Source of the DNA: Desulfurivibrio sp.
Lineage (GTDB): Bacteria > Desulfobacterota > Desulfobulbia > Desulfobulbales > SURF-16
DNA: 64,000 nucleotides
NCBI GenBank assembly: GCA_003605035.1
Contig: QZKJ01000008.1
Location: 1-64,000 of the forward strand
Direction of reading: 5' to 3'
Shown here: in pieces, positions 1-9,500 of the stretch
Layout: each line of letters starts with the position of its first letter
Numbering within the stretch: position 1 is the stretch's first letter
Made by a program: the position numbers and the translations under genes
Notes under the pieces: generated by a model
What the model was told of the DNA's origin: nothing
Databases searched by the model: none
Seen by the model: only the letters and a program-made list of their open reading frames with translations

Positions 1-180
1 GAAACCTGAGAGAGGGCTGAAACCACCGATACCCATCATGATCAGGTCGCCTTTGGCGCGGGCGCTCACTTGAACTTTTTTCAGACCAGCGGCTTTATCT
101 TTCTCAGCAGCCAGCTCACTGCCATGCAGCAGTGCGCATACAAGACCTTTCCCACCATGCGGCGCAACTAATTTTGCCAT
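1..180 (-). CDS. sat: Sulfate adenylyltransferase, N-terminal part (runs off the window start)
   Basis: Reverse complement of 1-180 translates to MAKLVAPHGGKGLVCALLHGSELAAEKDKAAGLKKVQVSARAKGDLIMMGIGGFSPLSGF, matching the N-terminus of Sat proteins of sulfate reducers (KLVxPHGGKGL, MMGIGGFSPLxGF). Confidence 0.9.
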   Translation of the reverse strand, partial: MAKLVAPHGGKGLVCALLHGSELAAEKDKAAGLKKVQVSARAKGDLIMMGIGGFSPLSGF

Positions 181-228
181 TTGATTCCGTCTCCTTTAAT
201 AAAGTTACAGTCAGATATGTCCTCTCTA

Positions 229-274
229 ACAGATAATGAACAGATAATGAACCATTATTCATTTCCGAATGGTT
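229..274 (-). promoter_or_regulatory. Candidate operator/promoter region upstream of sat: perfect 11-bp tandem repeat plus inverted repeat
   Basis: acagataatga repeated back to back at 229-239 and 240-250, followed by inverted repeat AACCATT-N11-AATGGTT (250-274), about 50-95 bp upstream of the sat start codon. Confidence 0.4.
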
Positions 275-423
275 TATATAAAATGGGATTGATTGATTGT
301 CAAGGGAAAAAAACAGGCGGGGTGGGGAAGAAAGGCTCCGTGCCCTAGTGAGGCAAGGGCGGACGTGTGCGTTGACGATCGGGAAATCGCCGCTGTTTTC
401 AGTGCGAAAAGGGGGGGAACTGC

Positions 424-852
424 TCAGACTTTTTCGTCAAAGAGCAGGCCGATGAGATCCTGGAGTTTCTCCCGTAATTTGAGCACTTCTTCAGGCGGGA
501 ACTGCTTGACGACCTCACCGGTCTTCTTGTCCCGCAGCTGGGCCACTATATTACCGGCATCACCGTCATGCCTGTAAAGGCCGAATTTAAAACTGCTGCC
601 CATGGACTGAAACCGCTGCTGGATTTCCTCAACAGCATCCTCCAGTTCCTTCTGGCTGAGCTTTCCCTGGCTGTCGGCATCTTCTTTTGCCGACCGGCCC
701 TGGCGAGCCTGGTTATTGAGCTTTACCGTATCACTTCCGCTGCCTTGAGGCACCGGCTGCACATTTGGCCTGACAGCATCTTCAAGCTCAACACTTGTCG
801 GCACCACCGACACATTAACACCCTTCATATCCGTAGCGATATTGACATCCAT
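424..852 (-). CDS. flaG: FlaG family flagellar protein
   Basis: 142 aa; C-terminal VAQLRDKKTGEVVKQFPPEEVLKLREKLQDLIGLLFDEKV is typical of FlaG; next to fliD/fliS. Confidence 0.85.
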   Translation of the reverse strand: MDVNIATDMKGVNVSVVPTSVELEDAVRPNVQPVPQGSGSDTVKLNNQARQGRSAKEDADSQGKLSQKELEDAVEEIQQRFQSMGSSFKFGLYRHDGDAGNIVAQLRDKKTGEVVKQFPPEEVLKLREKLQDLIGLLFDEKV

Positions 853-872
853 GACAACCTCCGCTTGTTAAG

Positions 873-1289
873 CTATGCTTTACTGCTCAGATACTTTGGC
901 TTGGGGCCTGCCCCGTGATTGAGGCAGTACCCCTTGAGCATTCCTTTGCCCCGGCGCAGTATCTGTAATTTTCCGCGAATCTCACCCAACCGATCTTGCA
1001 CCTGCATCTTGAGTGAACGTTCATTATTCACTATTTCTTCCATGATTTTCCTGAGCTGCACCGCGCCTGCACTTTTCTCATCAAGTATTGTCCCGGCAAA
1101 GCGGGCAATACATTGCCGCAGATGCAAAAAGACATGCTCCCGCTGCTCGACCCACTCCGGCAGGCTTTTCAGACGGCCTTCGGCGAGAAGGTCGGCATGC
1201 TGCCGCTGCATTGCGGCAAATTCCCTGAGTGCCGCGGTAAGCTTTTCCTGCATATCCGCTGATTGGTCCACGTTCCGCCCCGCCATCAA
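873..1289 (-). CDS. FliT/FlgN-like flagellar chaperone, putative
   Basis: Helical 138 aa ORF, overlaps the end of fliS by 4 bp; position and composition fit a FliT/FlgN-type chaperone. Confidence 0.5.
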   Translation of the reverse strand: MMAGRNVDQSADMQEKLTAALREFAAMQRQHADLLAEGRLKSLPEWVEQREHVFLHLRQCIARFAGTILDEKSAGAVQLRKIMEEIVNNERSLKMQVQDRLGEIRGKLQILRRGKGMLKGYCLNHGAGPKPKYLSSKA

Positions 1290-1798
1290 ATGGAAAAGGA
1301 TACTCCGCCACTCTGGACAGCCACCTTGCGCTCGACGCCGCCCAGGGCCTCACCTGTCGCCGTCTGAAAGGACTCCTGTTTACCTTTTTCCCTGCTTTCC
1401 ATTTCGGCCATGGCGGTTTCTTCCCAGATTTCCTTCAGGCGGCGCAGATAGGACATGGTCTGCCGCACAATCTGCTCGTCATTATTAATAGCCGCCTTGG
1501 GCAGCTCCACCAGAATCGCGTTATAAAGACCCCGCAGAAAAAGAGCTACTTCCGAGTCATCATCCTCCTTCACCGAGGCATTCAATTCGGCGATAATCGC
1601 AATGGCTTTCCCCAGGTTTTCCCCTCTCAGCTGAGGATTTTTGTTTGCAATACCCACCAGAGCCATATCAAGATGAACCAGTGTTCTTTCATACATGAGG
1701 TGGATAAGCTTTACCGGGTGAATTCTCGACTGGGATTCGGACTGCCGGTAGGCGTTGCGTGCTTGAGCTGAATTCATTCTTTTCTCCTCTTTAGACAA
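1286..1798 (-). CDS. fliS: Flagellar export chaperone FliS
   Basis: NAYRQSESQSRIHPVKLIHLMYERTLVHLDMAL... typical FliS; adjacent to fliD. Confidence 0.9.
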   Translation of the reverse strand: MSKEEKRMNSAQARNAYRQSESQSRIHPVKLIHLMYERTLVHLDMALVGIANKNPQLRGENLGKAIAIIAELNASVKEDDDSEVALFLRGLYNAILVELPKAAINNDEQIVRQTMSYLRRLKEIWEETAMAEMESREKGKQESFQTATGEALGGVERKVAVQSGGVSFSI

Positions 1799-1826
1799 AG
1801 TTCCATTCTTTCATTATGTTACGGCG

Positions 1827-3551
1827 CTAGTCGTTGTTGCTGGTTCCACTCCATGACTTGGCGATGCTGTCAAACTGATCGGCCAGATAACTGGAAAGCG
1901 ATGTCATCTGATTCATATATCGGTCTAATTCGATAAACTGTTTAGTCATTAATTCATATTTCTTGTCCAGCCGGTTATTTTCCTGCTCAATTTTCAATTC
2001 CAGGTCAGCGATTCTTGCCTGGGCCGAATCCTTTTCACCCTCAATCTGCCCATCCGCGCCGGTCATGAAACGCAGGCGATCATTCACCTTGTCGGCAAAC
2101 CCTTCCATATCACGAGTGCTGTCACCCAGGAAAAAGGCGCTGACGCCCTCGGGAAAATCCGCCAGGGCCTGGTCAAACATTTCTTCATTCAAGGAGATGG
2201 AGCCGTCCCGATTGAACTCCAGGCCAAGGTCAAACAGGGTCTTAATGTTGCCTTCCTCATCCGCATTTACAGATGAGGTCATGAGTCCCTGCAGGGTTGA
2301 GGGCAGATCCCGGATCGTCGTGCGAGCCAGCACCCCGAACTCCTCGGTTTCGCTGTCATAGCTTGTATCGGCCTTCACTTCGGCAACCGCGTCATTATAG
2401 GCGGCGACGAGATCCTGGATCATCTCCTTGATGGCATCATCATTTTTCTGGATGCTGATGCTTGCCGTTCCCTCCCCTTCGAGAGTGAGAGTCAGGCCGG
2501 AAACAATATCGGTAACGCTGTTTGACTGACGCTGATAGTTGATGCCATCCACGGCAAACTGGGCATTGAGTGACGCACCGCCGGCGCCTTCCTGTTCCGC
2601 CATGGCCATATCGGGCAGCTGGGAAAGGAAACTGATCCGCCCATCCTCTCCAGTGCTGTTTGAACGAAGACTCAACCGGTAGGGCGCCGTCGGATCACCG
2701 TCATTAATCACCCGGGCGGTGACCCCGGGATTGTCGGTGTCGTCATTGATCAGGCCGGCAAGCCCGGCCAGGGTGGTATCCGCTGCTATGGCAAGGGAAA
2801 CGACGTCGCCATCACCCACCTGGTAGAAGAGGGTCTTGTCCGGGGCGGCAAAATCAAGATCAGCGAGATCTTCACTGATCATGACCCGGTTTGCTTCACC
2901 GGCGCCGCCGGCAACATCGCTGCGGATACGCAGAAAGGTTTCGCCGCTCACGCTGTATGTTTCCGCGGTGACCAGCCGGCCATTGTCTCCCCCGCCGACA
3001 TTGTCAACATGGCTGTTGATGGCCGAAACCAGATCATCCATGGTCATGTCTGAAGAAATGGCCAGGGAGATTTCATCGGCGCCGCCAAAGGTAATGGTCA
3101 TTGTTTCTCCGGCATGGGCGACAATATCAACGGCGCTGTCGGCCACGCCTGTGGTCGACTCCTGACTCACCGGCACATACACGCTGGTGTCGGCTGAGGT
3201 TGCGCCGGCGGCCGACAGCCAGGAACTGTGGGCGGCCAGCTTAGTGACATCCAGCGAGATGCTCTGCACAGCCGTACCGTCAAGCACTGTCGCCCTGGCC
3301 ACGCTTTCATCGGAACTTGTCGCGGTTCTGCCCAGAAAGGAGCCTGACAGAGAGAGTTTCAAGGCCACGTTTTTCATGGCCAGCAGCTTGTTATTTACCG
3401 TAGTCAGGCCTGTCAGCTGATTCTTAACCCTGGTGATTTCATTCTCTTTGCGGTCAACTACCTGCTGATCAATCTCCCGCAGCTGTTCCAGCATGCCCTG
3501 CAGATCAATGCCGGAGCCCACACCAAGCGTTGTTATTGCCCCTGCCATCAC
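1827..3551 (-). CDS. fliD: Flagellar filament capping protein FliD
   Basis: 574 aa; N-term GVGSGIDLQGMLEQLREID..., C-terminal QFIELDRYMNQMTSLSSYLADQFDSI typical of FliD. Confidence 0.92.
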   Translation of the reverse strand: MMAGAITTLGVGSGIDLQGMLEQLREIDQQVVDRKENEITRVKNQLTGLTTVNNKLLAMKNVALKLSLSGSFLGRTATSSDESVARATVLDGTAVQSISLDVTKLAAHSSWLSAAGATSADTSVYVPVSQESTTGVADSAVDIVAHAGETMTITFGGADEISLAISSDMTMDDLVSAINSHVDNVGGGDNGRLVTAETYSVSGETFLRIRSDVAGGAGEANRVMISEDLADLDFAAPDKTLFYQVGDGDVVSLAIAADTTLAGLAGLINDDTDNPGVTARVINDGDPTAPYRLSLRSNSTGEDGRISFLSQLPDMAMAEQEGAGGASLNAQFAVDGINYQRQSNSVTDIVSGLTLTLEGEGTASISIQKNDDAIKEMIQDLVAAYNDAVAEVKADTSYDSETEEFGVLARTTIRDLPSTLQGLMTSSVNADEEGNIKTLFDLGLEFNRDGSISLNEEMFDQALADFPEGVSAFFLGDSTRDMEGFADKVNDRLRFMTGADGQIEGEKDSAQARIADLELKIEQENNRLDKKYELMTKQFIELDRYMNQMTSLSSYLADQFDSIAKSWSGTSNND

Positions 3552-3604
3552 GCACTCCCCAATGAATCAAAACATTATTCTGTCCGTTCTTTCTCTAGAA
3601 TATA

Positions 3605-3632
3605 CTATCGACATTTCAAGCGGCGGGCTTGA
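3605..3632 (-). promoter_or_regulatory. Candidate sigma-28-like promoter upstream of fliD
   Basis: Minus strand TCAA-N16-GTCGATAG, similar to TAAA-N15-GCCGATAA; the same motif lies upstream of flagellin. Confidence 0.4.
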
Positions 3633-3682
3633 ATGTTTTTTCCTTTCGCGGGAAAGCCAAGATCACGACTTTGGCGCACCAC

Positions 3683-3717
3683 AAAAAAAGGGACGACAGC
3701 CTTACGGCCATCGCCCC
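3683..3717 (-). terminator. Rho-independent terminator after flagellin
   Basis: Minus strand GGGGCGATGGCC-gtaa-GGCTGTCGTCCC followed by TTTTTTT, about 70 bp past the flagellin stop. Confidence 0.75.
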
Positions 3718-3787
3718 TGTTGAGGTTACTCTTCCTAACGCTTAATCGCTGCAACGCTCAAGCGTTTAAACGTTTTTCAATCACCCA

Positions 3788-6205
3788 TTATCCCTGCAGC
3801 AGACTCAGCACGTTCTGAGAGCTTGCATTGGCCTGGGCCATGGCAAAGGTGCTGGCCTGGGTCAGAATCTGCATTCTGGAGAAGTTGGCAGACTCCTCGG
3901 CAAAGTCAACATCGCGGATTGAGGATTCAGCGGCAGAGATATTAACCCTGGTAACCGAGATATTGGAAATTGTCGAGGTCAGCTGGTTCTGTACGGAACC
4001 GAGATCAGAACGAACCTTGTCCAGATCCTTCAATGCCGCATCAGCGACCGCAATTGCCACTTGCGCTCCTTCCTGAGTCAGAACATTGACATCGGACAGA
4101 CGGCTCATCTGCGTTTCGGTCACTTCAGTACCCGAGGCGCCGCCGGCGTTTGCTGCTATTTCCGTGGTTGCGGCAAGAACAGAACCGGCCTTTACGGTTT
4201 GATCATAGGTAAGGGCATTGGTTCCGCTGGTTGTATAATCCTGCTCAAGCGTCGTACCCGCCGTCAGGGTTGTCGTGCCGGCAATACCGCCGGTATTGCT
4301 GACAACAACATCATTTGCCAGCACTGTTCCAGACTTCAGCACAGAGCCATTGGCCAACGTCGAGGTAGCGGCCAGGGTCACATCGGCCGAGGCAGTCTCC
4401 GCAGCGGTAATGGTAATGCGGCCACCCAGAGTGGAGCCGGCGGCAAAGGCGGACTGGCTCAGAACCGTTGAGTTGGCCTTCAAGGTCATATCCTGAGTCA
4501 TGGTTACATCGGCAGCCACTGTAAAGGTGCCACCGATGGTCGATCCGGCGACAATACTTGTCTCGGCACCGCTGTTAATGGTGGAGCCGCTCTTCAAGGT
4601 CATATCTTCCGTGATATTCATGCTTGAAGCCAGGGTGATGTTATCACCATAGGTTGATCCGGCAGCCAGCTGACTGTCAGTAACCAGATTGCTGCCAGCC
4701 TTCAGGATCATGTCGGACTGCAGGGTAACCCCGCCGGACAGATAGGTATCGGTCTGCAGGGTGGTTCCGGCAGCGATAGTACCGTTGGAACCGACGATAT
4801 CCTGGGTCAGGACAGTGCCGGCGGCCAGCAGTGAACCGCTGCTCAGTACGGACCCGGCCGTAACGAGCGAATCTGCGGTAGTGGTATTTGTTGCCCCTGC
4901 CACCGTGCCCTTGCCTCCGAAGACCGAACCCGTGCTGATTACCGAGTTGCTGGTCAACACCGACCCCGCTTTAAGTAATGAGTCAGTGGTGGTGGTGATC
5001 GGGGCGCTGGCGACGGCGTCGGTCAGGGTGGCGCCGAAAGTGGAACCGGCAGCCACGGTGCTGCTGCTGCCGAGTACCGATCCCGCAGTCAGCGTCGAAT
5101 CAATGCTGGTTACGAATGCATTATCAATATCAACATTACTCTGAAAAGCAACAGCAGAGCCTGAGGAAAGATCGGAAACAAGCAGCTCATTGGAACCCTG
5201 CTGTTTCAGCAGCACATGGCCGAAAGAAGACATATTGGAACCGGCCAGTACATCCCCTGTCCCGCCTGTCACACTGATCGCCCTGCCGTCAACAGCAGTT
5301 AATTTGAGCTTGCCATCCGCAGCCACACTGGCTACCACCCCATGATCCGAGGTCTTATTATTGATAGCCTTCACCAATGAACCATCAGCATCATTGGCTA
5401 CGGTGGCTACCTCGCCAATGGCAACGCCGTTAATGGCGAAATCAGAGCCGGTAGTTCCTGAAGCGACTGCGTTAGTACTGGTTGACTCGACAACGGCATC
5501 CGCAGAGATACCCAGCACATCAGACAATTTGTTGATGGCATCAGCCAAAGCCGCCATGCCGTTTTCAGCACTGTTATTTGCCTTGATATCAACGGCCTGC
5601 AGGGTAAAACTCTGGCTTTGCAGATTACTGTAAATGCTGAGCTGAACAACCCCACCACTGGCATTGGTCAACCCCAGCTTGCCGGTGGTTACATGGCCAA
5701 TCTTGGTGGACTCTGAGGAGCCAATGGAAATATTAACGGTTTCACCGGAATACGCGCCTACCTGGAATTTCTTGTCAGTAAAATTACCGGAAAGGAGCTT
5801 CTGGTTGTTGAAAGATGTGGTCTTGGCGATGGTATCAAGCTCCTCCATCAACTTGGATATGTCAGCCTGGATGGCTTTCCTTGACTCTGTGGTCTGACCA
5901 TCCTGGGCCGCTTGAATCGCCTTGGTCTTGATGGTGTTGACAATATTGATGGACTCCTCAAGAGCACCATCCGCGGTCTGTACCATGGAAATACCGTCAT
6001 TGGCATTCCTGATGGCCTGACCCAGACCGAGCGCCTGAGATTTCAACGAATCGGCGATTGCCATACCTGAGGCGTCATCCGCAGCCCTGTTGATCCTTAA
6101 TCCGGAAGATAATTTCTCGAGTGATGCTGACAGAGAATTATCATTCTTGATCATGTTTTTATGTGCTGACAGAGCCGATATGTTGGTATTAATTCGAAGT
6201 GCCAT
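3788..6205 (-). CDS. fliC: Flagellin with extended repetitive central region (805 aa)
   Basis: Conserved N-term MALRINTNISALSAHKNMIKNDNSLSASLEKLSSGLRINRAADDASGMAIAD and C-term SSIRDVDFAEESANFSRMQILTQASTFAMAQANASSQNVLSLLQG. Confidence 0.97.
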   Translation of the reverse strand: MALRINTNISALSAHKNMIKNDNSLSASLEKLSSGLRINRAADDASGMAIADSLKSQALGLGQAIRNANDGISMVQTADGALEESINIVNTIKTKAIQAAQDGQTTESRKAIQADISKLMEELDTIAKTTSFNNQKLLSGNFTDKKFQVGAYSGETVNISIGSSESTKIGHVTTGKLGLTNASGGVVQLSIYSNLQSQSFTLQAVDIKANNSAENGMAALADAINKLSDVLGISADAVVESTSTNAVASGTTGSDFAINGVAIGEVATVANDADGSLVKAINNKTSDHGVVASVAADGKLKLTAVDGRAISVTGGTGDVLAGSNMSSFGHVLLKQQGSNELLVSDLSSGSAVAFQSNVDIDNAFVTSIDSTLTAGSVLGSSSTVAAGSTFGATLTDAVASAPITTTTDSLLKAGSVLTSNSVISTGSVFGGKGTVAGATNTTTADSLVTAGSVLSSGSLLAAGTVLTQDIVGSNGTIAAGTTLQTDTYLSGGVTLQSDMILKAGSNLVTDSQLAAGSTYGDNITLASSMNITEDMTLKSGSTINSGAETSIVAGSTIGGTFTVAADVTMTQDMTLKANSTVLSQSAFAAGSTLGGRITITAAETASADVTLAATSTLANGSVLKSGTVLANDVVVSNTGGIAGTTTLTAGTTLEQDYTTSGTNALTYDQTVKAGSVLAATTEIAANAGGASGTEVTETQMSRLSDVNVLTQEGAQVAIAVADAALKDLDKVRSDLGSVQNQLTSTISNISVTRVNISAAESSIRDVDFAEESANFSRMQILTQASTFAMAQANASSQNVLSLLQG
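4141..5110 (-). repeat. Degenerate protein-level repeat in the flagellin central domain (approx. aa 365-688)
   Basis: Recurring units such as LTAGSVLGSSSTVAAGSTFG, LLKAGSVLTSNSVISTGSVFG, LKAGSNLVTDSQLAAGSTYG, LKSGSTINSG..IVAGSTIG, LKANSTVLSQSAFAAGSTLG. Confidence 0.8.
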
Positions 6206-6392
6206 TTTTTCCTCCGTGATTGTATATTTGGGGATTCCTTTCCCCGAGTTTTTTTAAACAAAAACATTAATTAACTAGAATACCGTCATTTCGCCTGGAC
6301 CTCATCACCTCCTTTTCTGCGCCCAGTGATAAAAATTAATAAATCCACCTGCAAACACGTGCTGGCTATAATTTCTAAATACATATCGACCC

Positions 6393-6419
6393 ATTTTCAA
6401 CAGACTTGAATTTTTTTCA
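6393..6419 (-). promoter_or_regulatory. Candidate sigma-28-like promoter upstream of flagellin
   Basis: Minus strand TCAA-N15-GTCGATAT, about 190 bp upstream of the flagellin ATG. Confidence 0.5.
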
Positions 6420-6532
6420 TTTATGCACCTGCGATATTTTGGCTTTACAAAATTACCCTGCCACGCTAGGCTAACTAAAAGAAAATCTTATCCCTAAACG
6501 TCCCAACTCACCTGACTTTCTTTCTTTTTTTA

Positions 6533-9500
6533 ATGAATACCTTCCAACGAAACATTGAGGCTATAACTCGACACAAACCGGAACTGCTGCAAATAGTGCA
6601 AAGCACCACTGCCGCACAGCAGACCTGTACCCTTGTCCAGACGCCGGGCGGTTTCCCCAATTTACTCTTTCAGCCTTCCGCAGCTCCCTCTTTTCCAGCC
6701 TACAGCGATTCTGACCCGTGGGCAGATGCGGAAAAACATCTGCATACCGTCACCCCAGGGGCAAAGGGCCTTGCTTTTTTTCTCGGCATGGGGCTTGGTT
6801 ACGGTCCGCTCCTTGTTCTGCGGGAAAGACCCGCTCTTGACCAGATTATTATTCTAGAACCCTGCAGTGAACTTTTTCGACTGGCCCTGGAGGCAATGGA
6901 TCTTACCCCGCTTATCACTTCCGACAAGGTTTCCTTTTTTGTCGGAAGCATTGACTGGCAACAGCTGGAAAAGGCGGCGACCATGTACGCGGCCATGAAT
7001 GACACCTTCATTCTTCACCACAAACCGAGCGCCACCTGGCAGCCGGAACTCTACAAAAATGCCACCGATCGGGCCTTTACCATTCTCAACAAAATCAACA
7101 TCGGGGGTGCGACCTCAATCGCCTTTGGCGAGACATTCATCCGTAACCGGCTGCACAATCTTACCTTAACCCGCCACAGCCATAACCTTGAGACTCTCAA
7201 GGATCATTTTTGCGGCATCCCCGCCATACTGGTGGCATCAGGCCCTTCCTTGACCCAAAGCCTGCCGGTATTAAAAAAAATGCAGGACAGATGTATCATT
7301 ATTTCCGTTGATGGTGCCCTTGCGCCGCTCCATCAAGCCGGCATCACCCCTGATTTCGTTACGGCCATTGACATTAAAGAATTCAGCCTGGAAAAAGTAG
7401 CCCCTTTTCTCCGGGAGGAAAACACCTACTGTCTGGCCTGCAACTACAAGGTAACTCCCGCCATCCCGAAACGCTTACCCTGCCGGCACGTTTTTTTCGC
7501 CAAGGAGAACAGCACGTCTGAGTTCTGGTTTGCCGAACCCCTGCGGGCCACCATCAATGCGCCCAACATGAGTTCCGTCGCCCACATGTCCCTCGGCCTT
7601 GCCTTGATTTCCGGGGCCGACCCGATCGTTTTCATAGGTCAGGACCTCTCTTATCCAACGGCAAAAACCAAACACGCCAAAGGAGTTATCAACGTCCTGC
7701 CGGGGGAAAAAGAAGGAACCTTCAAAGTCAAAGGGATTGATGGGGGCGAGGTGATTACCGACAGGGCTCTCCATGAAATCCGTTCACGGCTTGAGGAGGA
7801 AATCCAAAAATACCACGATCGTCATTTTATCAATGCCACCGCTCATGGAGCACATATTGCCGGAACCGAGGCCATGTCTCTTGCGGAGGTTGACCACCAA
7901 TTCTGCACCAGACAGCTTGATATCCCGGCCATCATCCAGCAGGCCCTGGACCAGGCAGGTCCTATGCCTGCTCATCGCTTAATCAAGACGCTGCAAACCA
8001 CCATAAAATCCATAGAAACTCTTTCCCGGAAATTAACCCGGAGCCGCCGGCTTTTGACCGAACTCCGTCAGGAACTTTCGCACTCTCCTGCACCAGATCA
8101 GCTCAAATCTCACAATGATCTGCCGGTTCATTTCCGCACCAGGCTGGAGAAATTCAACCAGGCAAATCGTGAAATCGAAAGCGCCAAACAGATCTGGTTC
8201 CATATTTCCGAGCTGACCTATCCATACCTCGGCAGCAATGAAAGGCAGAAAACGGCCAGTGAACACAAAAAGAAATCCGGCGACTACCATGGTTGGCTGC
8301 TTGCCGAGCTGGACAGAATTGCTACGGTATTTGATATCCAGCACAAAACCCTCAACCGATACTGGCCCTGGCTTGAAGAACTGCAGGCGTTTCTCGTCGC
8401 CGAAAAAAAACTCGGCAAGGATGCTGCGCTTGCCAAAAAAACATCACTTGCCAGCCAGATAAAACTTATCAATCTCTATCTGCAGACGGAGAATTACCGG
8501 CTGGCAGCGCAGGCAGGCAAGGATGCCCTGGCCAGATGGCCGGAACAGGCCAGGCTCTATCTTTACCTCGGCACAGCCCAGATTCATCTTTTAGATTTCA
8601 TCCAGGCTGAAACGAACTTCCACAAGGCCTGCAGCCTGGGGCCGTCCTCTGCGGCAGAGGTCCTCAGGCAAAAGGAAAAAGCTGCTCTCGGCTGGCTCGG
8701 CCATATTGATAAATATGGTTCCAGCCGGCCCAATTTCTGTCGACAATGGCTGTCCCGCGCTATCACCCTTGGGGGCGACAGGGAGATGGTGCTTAACAAA
8801 TTGCAAGAAATCTGGGGAAAAGATCGGGAAAACCTGCAAAACGCCCTCGACCATGCCGACATGGAACAATTGAACCGACATCTGGCATCATGGGAACCGG
8901 TCAATGACATGGTGCCGGAATGGTATATCTTCAAGGCCCGGCAACTCATTCACGAAAAAAACAGCAATGAGGCAATCGCTGCTGTTTCAGCTGCCCTGAA
9001 AGCAATCCCCCAGGAGGGCCAATGGCTCGCCCTGCTTGCCAGACTGTACATTGAAACCGGCAGATTTGAGGAAGGAATTCAAAGACTGAGCGAAGCAGTC
9101 AGACTTGATCCATCCACAGCGGTTTTGTGGGAAGAACTGGGAGACATCCTGCAGGCCCAGCAGGATTACGCAAACGCGATCTCCGCCTATGAACATTGTT
9201 TTCTTGCGCTGCCCGACCGACTTGACGTCCTGGCTAAAATGGGGGAAGCATATCTTCGCAATCAGCAGCCTGAAGCTGCCGGCGCAGCCTTTGCCGCCTT
9301 ATTATCCAAAGATGAAAACAATGCCCGCGCCAGACAAGGCCTGGCCTCCTGCCAGGCCCTGCTTCCCAGGGAAAGCGGCCCGGAGCAAAAAGCTCAACCC
9401 AGGCCAATCGAAGCGCTCCAGAATCCCGAGCAAACGAAGCTGCTGGCCAGGATGTTGCTCAACTATCAGCTTGCCAGCGGAGAACTCAAAAAAAACTCCC

